A model generated the notes under the pieces. It saw only the letters and a program-made list of their open reading frames with translations, did not search any database and had not been told where the DNA came from. A program made the translations under genes and the position numbers. From the NCBI GenBank assembly GCA_038025085.1, contig CM076143.1, positions 15,361,501-15,425,500 on the forward strand: a stretch of DNA of 64,000 nt, read 5' to 3'. The DNA comes from Tetragonia tetragonoides (Eukaryota > Streptophyta > Magnoliopsida > Caryophyllales > Aizoaceae). Positions 49,101-60,629 of this stretch are shown in pieces (the stretch's first letter is position 1; each line of letters starts with the position of its first letter).

Positions 49101-50305
49101 GTGATACACCAAGCATGGGGACGCACGACCTAGCCCATCACCAAGACCACCACCCACCGACCACCATGGTCGGCGGTGGCTCGCCGAAGCACCGGCGACG
49201 GAGGAGAGAGAGAGCGCGAGAGATCGCGAGAGATAGAGAAATTGCGAGAGAGAGAGAGCGACTGAGAGAGGGAGGAGCGACGGGAAGGGCCCAATCACCT
49301 CGGCCACTCTCCGGCGAACACCCAGGCGCGGCCTGGTGGCGCGGCGGCGGCGCGACAGCCGCGACTCGACCAAAACAGGCGAGGGGGAAAACAGAGCACG
49401 AAAGAGAGAGAAAGAAAGAGAGAGAAGGAAGGGGGGTTTACCGGCGGGAAGAGGAGGCCGGTGCTGGCCTGGTGGCCGGCGACAGCAGGGAGAGGGAGAG
49501 AGAGTGAGTGTGCGGTGGAGTGAGAGAGAGAAGAGAGAGGGAGAGCCGTGAGAAAGGAGAGAGAGAGTGTGAGGTTTTTGGCTCAGTTTTCGCAACTAAT
49601 CAACTGACCCATCTCTTAGCTTATAGGTGTTTGGTCAAAGAAAGTCAAAACCTACTAGACCTAGGATTAATTTTCTGATTTAATTGTCAATTAAAAATAA
49701 TTAAAACTAATTAAATGCTAATTAAAATCAATTAAAACAATATGAATAAGCCTTATTCATATACAAAACCATTTTAACTAAATCCCTCAATTTGATAATT
49801 ATAAATCCCAAAATTCCCATAATAATAATTAATAGTATTATGGCTTAATTTGAGTAAATCGAATCGTTAAATAAATATATGATTTAAATCTCCGAAATTA
49901 TTTATAAAAGAATTATAAATCGATATTATAATTATGGAAAATATTGGGGTATCACATTTGGAGCGGTGATCGTCGAGTCAACCTGAAACTTCTAGAGGAA
50001 GAGAGTGCGTTGTTCAAGGCCTGCAAATATGATGAGCCTAGCGGTGTGAAGGTAACTCCAATCGATGGGCCCACTAAACCTTCCAAGCCCAAACTAAGGG
50101 TAAGGGAAAAGGTAAGGCAAAGGCTCAATCCGAGAAAAGGAAGAATCCGGCCCATTCGGCCAAGCAAGTAACTCCAAATAGGCCCAATGATCACGAGGCC
50201 TCTTCTAGCTATGGTAGGGAAAGGTGGGCTCCAAGAGAACGAATGGAACTTGATGAGCCTAGCGAACCTGTACAAGAGCCCAAAGTCAAAGACAAGGAGG
50301 AGTAG
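46127..50305 (+). pseudogene. Second antisense gene (DUF7745-like), split by a solo LTR
   Basis: Exon 1 is 46127-46789 (ending CAA|GTAAGT). Exon 2 starts at 46893 after TGTAG, runs to 47339, and resumes at 49962 after a 2.6-kb insertion. The first exon has FWDQKFHVFRFGAQEMCPLVEEFSDIIGFP, which resembles the transposon-associated DUF7745 family of plants; I recall the family only by pattern, so this is tentative. Exon 2 continues with GEWLEFFYTKTQMGWLVPWW. The tail is Lys/Pro-rich, with a frameshift near 50092-50098, after which another frame continues to a TAG at 50303-50305. The function is unknown. The gene is antisense to gag-pol. Confidence 0.68.
47340..49956. mobile_element. Solo-LTR-like insertion, 2.6 kb (first)
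   Basis: It starts TGTGTAACACCCCC and ends GGGGTATCACA, flanked by an exact 5-bp duplication TTTGG (47335-47339 and 49957-49961). No internal coding region or internal pair of repeats was seen, so a solo LTR is the simplest reading. A GA-rich, GC-rich block at about 49100-49560 yields spurious open frames. Removing it restores the antisense gene frame. Confidence 0.75.
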
Positions 50306-50799
50306 TCCACCTCTAATTGTCTAGCAAGTCTTATCCTTTTTTGCTTAGTAGTATAATTCAAATAACGGGTTTGCATGCCCAAGTAGATGTAGCTTAGAAT
50401 TGCCCTTTTATTTATTTACTATTATTGTTGTTTTTCTTTTATTATTCGCGCTTTATTATTTTTTTTATTAGAGCATGTAATGAACTTTAGCCATATTAAT
50501 GAAAGACTTGCTTATTTTTGCATTAATCAAATGGATCAAAACTCCCTTTAGAGATTTATTTTGTTAAAGTGGCCGGGCCCAAGTTATATGGGTTACCTAC
50601 ATATCCATGCGGAATCAGGCCAATGTAGTTCGTAAAACCAAATCTCATTGTTTTTTTTCGGTCGTAGGTCCCACATGGACGAGTTGACCGATTTTGACTT
50701 GGATTTGATGCCTTAGTGGGCTCTCTCAAAGATTTAACATTTATGCATAGAACCGCTTAAGTTGGTCCATATTTGTGAGTTGGGTGAACTCGTTGCCGT
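50306..50799. other. Tat element 2 region between antisense gene and integrase
   Basis: AT-rich, non-coding. The + strand antisense gene and the - strand pol converge here. Confidence 0.5.
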
Positions 50800-53700
50800 C
50801 TAGTCCATTAGTTTTGCTGCTCCGCAGGATAATATTGTCTTAATAAGGTATGGGCCGGCCCAATTAGGCTTGAACTTTCCCCGAGGATCGGCCAGAATTG
50901 GTCTCACCTCTTTTAGGACTAAGTCTCCTTCTTTTAGTCCTCTAGCCTTGAATAGTTGGTCAAAATGCCTCGCCATCCTTGCTTGGTAGACATGACCATA
51001 ATGTAGGGCATTTAATCGTCTTTCATCTAGCAAGATTAATTGGTCTTATCGGGCTTGAACCCACTCTACTTTGGGTAATTCACTTTCCAAAGCTATCCTC
51101 AAAGAGGGAATTTCTACTTCGACTGGGAGTACCGTCTCCATTCCGTATACTAAAGAATAAGGTATTGCTCCCGTTGAGGAATGAATGGTGGTTCTATATC
51201 CCCATAAGGCGAATTGTAGCTTCTCAGCCAATCTTCGTAGTTTTCCGTCATCTTAGCTATCATTTGTTTCACGTTTTTGTTTGCGGATTCTACGGCTCCA
51301 TTTGTTTGTGGCCTGTAAGGTGAAGACTGGCGATGTTGAATTTTAAACTTAGTAATGCTCGGCAACATCCTTTTTGAATTGAGACCCGTGATCACTTATG
51401 ATCTCGTGGGGCACCCCATATCTGGTGATGATGTTGTCATGTATGAACTTTGCCACGTGTTTGGACGCTATCCTTGCGTATGAACGAGCTTCAACCCATT
51501 TGTTAAAGTAGTCTATTGCGACTAAAATGTATTCACGGCCTCCTTTTCATGTGGGGGTGATTTTTCCAATGATGTCAATACCCCATGCAGAGAACGACCA
51601 TGGTGAAGTGAATATATGTAAAGGGGTAGGTGGTCTATGTTGTAAATTAGCGTGAAATTGGCAGCGTGTGCACTTTCTCACGTATTCAATGCAATCTTTT
51701 TCCATCGTAGTCCAATAGTATCCTTGCCTTAGGATTTTCTTGACCAAGGTGAGTCCATTAATGTGGGGACCACATACGTCATTATGTATATTGCTCATGA
51801 CTTTGATGACCTCGCGTTCTTTTAAGCACAGAAGACTTAACCCTTATGGTGTCTTTTTATAATGTTTGCTTTGCACATGTATGTATTGTGTGGCTAGTCT
51901 TCTTAAGGCTCTTTGTGCCCTAGGTGCGGACTGTGGAGGATAAACGCCTTTGGCGAGTAAATTGAGAATGTCGGTAAAACATTCTTCCTCTTCTTCCTCG
52001 TTGGGGCATATTTCAAGTGCATTACAAAAGGCGGGCTCAGTACGCCTTCGAATGTGAATGGGCATGGAGATTACATCATCTGGAATATTTATTATAGAAG
52101 CCATCTTTGCTAAGGCATCTGCGAACTGGTTGCCATCTCTAGGAAGGTATTTGAAGCGGACATAAGTGAAATATTTGGCTATCTTTTCAAGATATTCCTG
52201 GTAAGATGCCGGGATTCGCTTCACTTTCCATTTTTTGGAAACTTGGTTTATGATGAGAGTTGAATCTCCATATACCTTTAGATCCTTAATTTGCAGTTAT
52301 ATTGCCGCTAGACCAATGATGCATGCTTCATATTCGGCCGTTGTTGGTTACCTCATGATCTAACTTGACGGCTATGGGAGTATGTGCACCTTCGGGGCTG
52401 ACTAATAATACTCCTACGCCATAACCCTTTTGTATTGATGCTCCGTCAAAGTATAATTGCCAAGTGTTCTCCTCGACACTCATTATTCCTTCATCTGGAA
52501 AGTCATGTGTAGCATCTTCACTAGTAACTGGGTTTTCGGCGAGATGTTCAGAAATGGCATGTCCCTTGATCGCCTTTTGGTGTTCAAAAGTTAGATCGAA
52601 TTCTGAAAGCATGACGGTCCATCTTGCTATTCTTCCACTAAGGATGGGTTTTTCGAACAAGTACTTTAACGGATTTATCTTTGACTTTATATGAACGGAA
52701 TGTTGTAGCATGTAGTGTCGAAGCTTCTTGGTTGCAGTGACCAATGCGAGACACGCTCTCTCTAGGGTGGAGTATCGTGTTTCGTATTCTAGGAATTTCT
52801 TGCTAAGGTAGTATATTGCCTTTTCATCATTCTCCACTTTTTGGGCCAACATAGCACCCATGGCGGTTTCTGTGACTGTTAGGTATAGCATAAGTGGTTT
52901 TTCTGGAATGGGCGGAACCAGTACGGGTGGTTTAGCTAAGTATTCCTTAATCTTGTCGAAGGCTTACTGGCATTGATCATCCCAGGTAGATTTAGTGTCC
53001 TTTTTGAACTTCTTGAAGATTGGCTCGCATGTAATAGTCAATTTGTATATGAATCGACTTATATATTGGAGACGTCCTAGGAATCCTCTTATCTCCTTTT
53101 CATTTTTGGGAGATGGCATATCCCTTATGGCTTTGATTTTGGTAGGATCCTAAGAGCTTGTGCTTATGACGAATCCTAAGAGCTTGCCCGAAGTTACTCC
53201 AAACGCACACTTTTGAGGATTGAATCTCATGTTGTGATTCCGAAGCCTGTCAAAGAATTTCCTTAGAGAGGGTATATGCCCTTCTCTCTCCTTTGATTTA
53301 ATGATCATATCGTCTACGTACACCTCGACTTCCTTGTGTATCAGTCATGTAGAAGGGAAGTTGCGGTTCTTTGGTATGTTTCTCCCGCGTTCTTCAACCC
53401 GAAAGGCATGATGGTGTAGCAATAAGTCCCCCTTTGGGTAATGAAAGTGGTTTTCTCCATATCTTCTTCAGCCATTTGGATTTGGTTATACCCTGCATAG
53501 TTGTCCATGAATGATAAGAGGGCATGTCCTGTGGTATTATCCACCAATACGTCTATATGTGGCAAGGGAAAGTCGTCCTTTGGACTTGCCTTGTTCAGAT
53601 CCCTAAAGTCAACACACATCCTTACTTTGCCATCCTTTTTTGGAACGGGCACTATGTTAGCAACCCATTCTGGATATTGAGCAACCATGATAAAACCCGC

Positions 53701-53985
53701 TGCGAGCTGTTTTTGCACCTCCTCTTTGATTTTCAGTGCCCACTCAGGCTTCATTCTCCGAAGTTTCTGCTTTACTGGCTTTGAATCCGGATTGAGCGGT
53801 ATTGTATGCTGTGCTATTTCGCGACTTATTCTCGGCATATCTTTGTAGGACCAAGTGAAAACGTCTATGTATTCTTTTAAGAGATTTATAAAGCTTTCTC
53901 GCTCTTTGGGAGTTAACGATAAGCCTATGCACACTTGGCGCGACTCTTGATCGTTTGCAAGATTGATTAATTCTGTTTCTTCCAC
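50800..53985 (-). pseudogene. Tat element 2 pol (reverse transcriptase, two RNase H, integrase), decayed
   Basis: Read on the - strand. Reverse transcriptase has FRDLNKASPKDDFPLP and MPFGLKNAGETYQR, with YVDD at about 53310-53321. Ty3-type RNase H lies at about 52430-52890 (AIYYLSKKFLEYETRYSTLE). The second, archaeal-type RNase H starts LYFDGASIQKGYGVG (about 52430) and continues with YGDST. Integrase has the HHCC finger (CTRCQFHANL, about 51650), GIDIIG, a DHGSQF-like segment, and a C-terminal domain ending near 50800. Several stops and frameshifts interrupt it, for example near 53341, 53150, 52965, 52328 and 51844. Domain order matches Tat element 1. Confidence 0.85.
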
Positions 53986-54007
53986 AATTGAAGTCTTTGT
54001 TCATGCT

Positions 54008-54535
54008 CTAACAGTACTTTAGTACTTCTTTGGGCAATTCTTGTTCATCTTTTGAATTATTAGCTACTAAGTAATCCAAGAAGTAAGCAGAATCAGTTAT
54101 TATTTCATTGATAGGGGAAACTGAAACATCAACTGAGCCATTACTATTGGCTTTAACATCTTTCGACTTGCAAACAGAATTAAACATAGATTTGGGTGGA
54201 CCACCCGACTCTACTATATTAGACTCGTCTTCGGAATCGGACTCGGTCCGGTCGGAATCAGTGTCGGAGTCAGGTTTGGATTCTTCGGAGATCGTGATCT
54301 TGATCTTCTTTCCATTGGCTCCTGTCCAGCTTATAGTACGTTTCTGCTTTGTGAGTTGACCCTCGTTTGGAGTGATCAACTTAGTTGGGTCAAAGTTTGC
54401 ATCCTGAATTGCATTATTGATATTGTGGAGCTCTTCATCTTTTGGATGGCGATGCTCTTGTCCAAATAATAGATCCAAAGCATTGTTGGGTGTATTCTCT
54501 ACCCAATCGAAATTCAGCCTCCTTCTTACAGGCAA
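54008..54535 (-). pseudogene. Tat element 2 frame between gag and reverse transcriptase
   Basis: A 175-codon frame with an acidic stretch (SDTDSDRTESDSEDES) between gag and reverse transcriptase. A protease with a DxGS motif is expected here, but none is visible, so the protease has been deleted or replaced. I do not recognise this protein. Confidence 0.55.
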
Positions 54536-54584
54536 AGGAGGAATGAAGGTGATCCTTCCTTTGTTAAGAGTGTCGGATAAGGCC

Positions 54585-56850
54585 TTATATCATGCAAACG
54601 ACCCCCTCATTGACGAGGTCTTGTATCTTGCGTTCCAGGTGCACACATTCGTCTGTATGGTGTCCCCTTCCTCGATGATAGATGCAAACAGCAGTATGAT
54701 CCCAGCCCTTACCTCTATTTCCCGGATCTGGATCGGGTGTCGGCCCAATGGGCTCTAGAACGCCTTTCCAATATAGGTCCTGAAAGATTTGAGTTGGGGT
54801 TGAAAGGATGGGAGTATATACCCTCCTCAGCATTCGGTTATGGCACTCCTTCTCGAGATTGACGGTGTTTTTGTAGTTACATGGTTGAACTTCTATGAGT
54901 CTTGAATTCTGTGTTTCAACGCCCAAACACTCTTCAGTATCGTGGCCTCTTCCCCTGTGGTAATTGCAAGACTTACATGGGTGCCAGGCGATCCCTGGAG
55001 AGACAGGATCGGGGGTTGGTACCAGTGGTCGTATAATTCCAATGCTTGTGAGTATCTCAAGAGTGTGAGTCAGATGGAGAGGTAGCGGGGAGAAGTTTCT
55101 TTTGGTCATATCCCTCATGGATGGGACGTGACTAAGTGGGAGACTCACGCTTGGGTGGAGGATAGATGTGGAATGCGCTTCTGCATCCTCTCTTTCTTTC
55201 CTCTTCATCTCGATGTTAGTTACTTCTTCGTCTAATTGTTTTAGACCAACAGTGATTTCCTTGACCAACTCCTCCAATGATTTCTTGGGGGTGTTGTTGG
55301 TTGTGTGAAGGTCATCCTCCTCATCACTATCCCGAATTCCGGCCACCTCTAGATGGAGGGAATCAATCTTAAATGGTGGGATGCGGATGTCCGATTGGCA
55401 CAATCAGGCGAGAGGGGTCCTTTTCCTCTTCTTCATTTGTAATGACGAAAACTGCGCCTAGAGGATTGGTGTTGTTATTTGGAGTGGGAACATTCTTTGG
55501 CTTTGGAATAGTCTCATTGTCAAAAAGATCCTGGATTTTATTCTTGAGTGTCCAATACTTCTCGGTGTCATGTCTTTTTCCTCTATGGAATTTGCAATAA
55601 AGATTAGGGTTCCATGACGGGGTCCTCTTTTCGACGTCGGGATCCGGAGTGGGGCCCACGACATTGAGGTAGTCATTCTTGACAAGCTTTTCCAAAGCTT
55701 CAGCATAGGTCATACCCAATGAGGTGTATTGCCTTTGCGGTTTGTCGTAGACAGCATTGATTTCATTAACCTTGTTGGAAGAGTTTCCCGGATTGGGGTT
55801 CTTCTTGTAGCTTGAGTTATAAGCACCTTTGTTGAAGAAGTCCTTGTTTTTCTCCTTTTTGAGTGCTTCATCATCCTCTATGAGCAATCCCACACTATTG
55901 AGTTGTGCATATGAAGTAATTGCTTGGTATTTGAGAGGATTCAAGTAAGGAGGTTGTAAGTTTTTGATGAGTTTCCGAATTTGCTCTTCCTCGGATGGAC
56001 GGTCGAGCATTTCGGCCACTTTAGTTCTCCATTTCTTGACAAAATCAGTGAAGCTTTCATTTTCACCTTGCTTGATTGCTTCCAACTCTCTCATGGTGGT
56101 TGGTTGGATGACATGGTCGGCATACCCAGTGAGGAATAAACTGGACACTTTGTTCCATTCCTAAACCTGATTGGGCTCGAGCTTGAAAAACCATGCCCTA
56201 ACAGTGGGGTCCAAGGTTTGTGAGAAAATGTGAATATAGAGGTCAGGATCTACTCCTCTTAGGCCCATTGCAGTGGTGAAAGCCTTTATGTCATCTTTTG
56301 GATCATCGGTCCCTTTGAAGATGGGGACTTCAAGCATAGAGAACTTTTGTAGGAGCTTCCCCTTGATGTGAGAGGAGTATCCTTCAGCATTGATCATGTA
56401 GTCACTTATGATCTTGTTTTGAGTTAGAGCTAACTCAAGGTTCTTAATTTGAGCACTTAGCTCTTCTACCTTGTCATCTCGAGGTGGAGGATCATCCTGG
56501 TTAAGAGGGTCAACTTCTTTGACCTTGCTCTCTATCCATCTCACACGGTTTCCCATAGTTTCCAGCATTTTCATCATTTCAGTCAACATCTCATCGGTGG
56601 TCTTAGGTGGTGGAGGGGGCATATCACCTTCGGCCATTTCAGTCAACTTAGAACAAGATGGTCGATACGGAGGGCGAGTAACAAATACTGCGTCAGGCCT
56701 AGCTTTGCTCGAAGGGGGAGATTCCAATACGAGCTTCCTAACCAGACGTTGATTACTATGATCGCGTTCCCAACTTTTCGGACCGACTGTTTTCTTCCCA
56801 ATCCTGGACAGCGGATAAGACTTAGAAAAGGAAAGACTAACAAGTTCCAC
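54585..56850 (-). pseudogene. Tat element 2 gag with three zinc knuckles, broken
   Basis: Capsid protein of the element. The frame opens with GTG at 56850; the likely ATG is at 56635-56637 (MAEGDMPPPPP). TAA at 56161-56163 is an in-frame stop, then the gag domain continues (FVKKWRTKVAEML). A frameshift near 55400 joins a later frame. Three CX2HX4H-type knuckles occur: YCKFHRGKRHDTEKY (last Cys replaced by Tyr, about 55560-55605), SCNYHRGRGHDTEEC (about 54925-54972) and VCIYHRGRGHHTDEC (about 54640-54690). Most Tat gags have a single one. Confidence 0.82.
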
Positions 56851-56961
56851 GAAAGAAAAGTTTTAAAACAAAGATGGGAAGTTTCTATCTAGGATGTTCT
56901 ATCAACATAGTTACCCTTGGGGACTAAGTAATGGGTTTAGGTCAAAAGATCTCGACTCAAT

Positions 56962-59539
56962 TGTAACACCCCAAATTTTACGCCTAATAATTAAATAAAA
57001 ATAAATAAAACTCGCGCCGAAAATCCGACAGAGTTCCGTTTGAAAACTGAACAAACCAGCCTAAAAAGGCTTATATAAACCTGCTTTACAAAAATAATAT
57101 AACATCATATCCCACAACCCAGCGGAAGATTCTAATCAAATTCAGGGCGCTACCGCCACACTCACTCATACGAATAAGTGCAAGGCTCTTCAACTGAAAA
57201 CTAATAATAATAATCTGAAAATAATTCTAGGTGATCTATTTATTACAACTCAATTCAAAAACTAGAAACATAATTAATATCTAAAAATAAACTGTTCTTG
57301 CCAAGACAATCTGAACTATCTGTGAGCGTCCTTACAACCTGCACACAAGTAATCTGTCACAAGGGAAAGACACGATTCACATCGTGGGTGACAGCCCGAA
57401 ATGGGTCAGCGTGAACTGAGTAACCAATATCTATCTAGTAAAGCTCATTATAGATTCAAATCAAGTCTAAACGTATAAACATATTTCAGTTTGATCAATC
57501 AAGTAGCTAGATCATACAAACACTTTAACGTACTTTATCTGCATCTATATTTACCAAAGCTTTTGCACTAAGGATAACACCGTCAATCATAGCCAAAACA
57601 TAAGCACTTAGCAATATTAACTTCAGATAACCTTCAGGTTATCTTGATAGCTTAAGATAGCTTTTATTATTAATCTTGCATTACTGAACTGGGCATAAGG
57701 GAGAGGTTCCTAGGGTCACCGCATCTCGGGGGCGTTTAAACCCTTGACTACAACTGGGGCCAAGCCACAACTGCGGGCCAAATGTGCTACACCTGCTGAC
57801 CACAACTGGGGGTCATAGCCACAACTGGGGGCTAGGTCACAACTGGGGACCGCAGCTAAGCTCTGGGGACATCTCCCATATAACACATCTGGAGTACCCA
57901 TAAGTTCCTACTGCCCAGAGCCATCTTCCACTTTACGTTATTAGTAGCTTAGGTAGCTTTTCTTTTCTTTTGTATCTTATGGCTTTAGCACAACACATGA
58001 CATAATTACTCACATATCTACATCTAGTGTGTAGTAACAATATATCAGCATTCTTTCTTCTTTTTATATCTTATTTGAGAACTTAATAGCTTTTCATTTC
58101 TTTCCTTTCTTATGACGTTTCACAATGCGTCATTTTCTTTTCTGTTTGACATTACTTTTTTACTCACTAGCATATCACAAGGCTCTAGAGATAAGCTAGC
58201 TATCCCTTCATAACTCTAATAAACTTATAAAGTTGCTGAGCTTGGTTAGCAAGTCTATAATCTCACATAATTTACATACATGAAGTACAGAAAACATTAA
58301 TCAGCCCACACATTTATTAAAGGCAACGACCTGCATCTTAACTATACACTTTAACATCATTTCTAACCCAAAAACTACCATCAAAATAGTAAGCTGAGTC
58401 AGTACTGGACACAATCGAATACCTTCTACACTAACTTCAATCCCAACACATAAAAGCATATCTTGGTCTATCTACCTCTAAGTCAAGCTTATGCATTTTC
58501 AGTAGTCAGGCAAAACCAAACTTTACATAGTTTCACAATTAACCCAACCGTAGCATCTAGCATATACACTAGTTCATAAATCAACTCAATTGCAATAAAA
58601 CATGCTTTTATAATTCACCCACACATTAGTACCAGCGAGAACTGTAACAAAGCCGAAACTGAATTTCATATAAAATACATTATACTACTGCACCTATCAT
58701 AAGCTCCCCCAATTCACATCAAAGACAATTCAATTAACCCAAATACACATAATTAGGCTAAAATTGAATCACAAAGGGCTGTACCAGACAGATATAAGTT
58801 ACCTCTAATCGAACCACCGAAAGCAATTACGCACCATAAACGCCAATTTAATCCTCAAATATCCATCATATATGCATAGAAATAGAATAGATAAATTAAA
58901 ACCCAATTCAGAAAATTAATCACTAAATACCCCAATTCAATTTAGGGTTTAGGGTTTGTGGTCACAAACCAACTTAAAGGGTGAACTAGGCATCGACTTG
59001 GGTGGCGTCTAGGTGGCGTTTGGCACCTGGTGGTCGCCGGAATCCATGGTAACCACCATGGTCAGCAACTCGCACAAAACAGAGGAGAGAAAAAAAAGCA
59101 GAGAATTTTGACCTTCTACAGCAAGATTCACTCGTCAACAGCACAGATCACCAAAACGCAGTAAAGTTCCGAATCTGCAGTACAGCTATGGCGAAGTGCA
59201 ATGAACAAAGTGAGGAGATGGTGGTGAGAGAAATCGTGGTGGTGGGTTGATAAACAGAGGACATGGAGTCCTTGAGGGTTTTATGCGTGAAAGAGAAAAT
59301 AAAGAAAAGGAGAAGGCTTGGGGAAAATTTATTGGTGAAGGAATAAAAGGCTAAGAAAGGCGGTGGACCTTAAAACACACATCAAAATCCCTTTTCTAAT
59401 ACAAAACCAAAAGCAGTAAAACACTTATATAAATATATCTAATCAATAAATACATAAATAAGCCCAAACCTAAATAAATACCGCATTATATATTAATAAA
59501 TCAGTTTTAAGAAAATACTCAAATATACGGGGTATTACA
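56962..59539. mobile_element. Solo-LTR-like insertion, 2.6 kb (second)
   Basis: It starts TGTAACACCCCAAATTTT and ends GGGGTATTACA, with an exact TCAAT duplication (56957-56961 and 59540-59544). Length (2,578 bp), ends and internal motifs (for example an ACCACCATGGTC segment in both) match the insertion at 47340-49956, so both belong to one family. It has no coding region. Confidence 0.78.
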
Positions 59540-59544
59540 TCAAT

Positions 59545-59895
59545 ATAAGATAAACAAAAGATATTATACTCATGACTAAAAGGAGAGGGGAGAGATATTA
59601 TCTCGACTCAATATGGGATAAAGCAAAAGATATTATACTCTTGACTAAAAGGAGAGGGGAGAGATATTATCTCGACTCAATATGGGATAAAGCAAAAGAT
59701 ATTATACTCTTGACTAAAGGGAGAGGGAAAAGATATTATATCGACTCAATATGGGATAAAGCAAAAGATATTATACTCTTGACTAGAAGGAGAGGAGAGA
59801 TATATTATCTCGACTCAATATGGGATAAAGCAAAAGATATTATACTCTTGACTAAAGGAGATGGAGAGATATTATCGAGATCTTTTGACCTAGAC
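59545..59895. repeat. 69-bp tandem repeats in Tat element 2 leader
   Basis: About five copies of a unit containing GACTCAATATGGGATAAAGC and ATATTATACTCTTGACTA. A partial copy also lies left of the solo LTR at 56941-56961, so that insertion landed within the array. The repeat lies between the primer site and gag. Confidence 0.9.
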
Positions 59896-60610
59896 TCACT
59901 ACCTAAATAAAGGCAAAGAATATAGCAACCAAATCTTTCCTAAGGTAACGAGCATCATATAGAACATTCAGGGATATTATTTCCTAAAAATAAAGATTCT
60001 AGACTCGATCTTAAGACAAAATCTAGACTCAAAAAAGGAAAAGATCCTAATTGGGGTCTAACCTAATATTCTATGACAACCAAAAAGACTACGCAAAGAT
60101 TGCGTTCACATATGGGCAAACAGCAAACAACGCAATATGACATGATTATGCAAATCTAGCATGGACATGGGACTGAGTTTCAACCTAAAACATCGATTCT
60201 AGTTCATGCAATGGGGTAGGCTTAAGGGTTTTGGTCAAAAGGGTACTCATGATCAAGAATGTACTACAATCCGCGGGATGCGCGACAATGTGAGGCATTC
60301 TAGTTATCCTACTCGTCGAGTGGACGAATGCGTAGGAAGGTACATGAGGTGGGGGGATCCATGTTGCTTGGCAAAGAAGAATCGAGTGTTATTCTCACCA
60401 AGGCACTTCACTACACTCCATTGGCTAAAAACTGGTTTGAACTTGTAAAAACAAGCTCGGAAGTCGCGCAAGCGCATGCACATAAATGCAATGAATGCTA
60501 ATTAATGATGAATGACAAGTCACAAAATAATAATAAGAACACTCAAGGCAGTGAACCAAGTAAAAATAATTATAATGAATCGATTTTCAAGTTACACCCT
60601 CTTAATCATG
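59896..60610. other. Tat element 2 leader, non-coding
   Basis: Non-coding on both strands as far as I can see. Lies between the 69-bp repeats and the primer site. Confidence 0.5.
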
Positions 60611-60628
60611 TCTCCAGTGAAGTCACCA
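60611..60628 (-). other. Primer-binding site of Tat element 2
   Basis: On the - strand TGGTGACTTCACTGGAGA begins one base after the 5' LTR. It fixes the element's orientation. I do not assign the tRNA. Confidence 0.65.
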
Positions 60629-60629
60629 C

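Noticed and set aside
49050..49595. Long frames on both strands in a GA- and GC-rich block
   Set aside because: Low-complexity sequence inside a solo LTR; frames open on both strands show absence of stops by composition.
57716..57901. 61-codon - strand frame within the second solo LTR
   Set aside because: Made of a short imperfect repeat (CCACAACTGGGG-type units); no domain.
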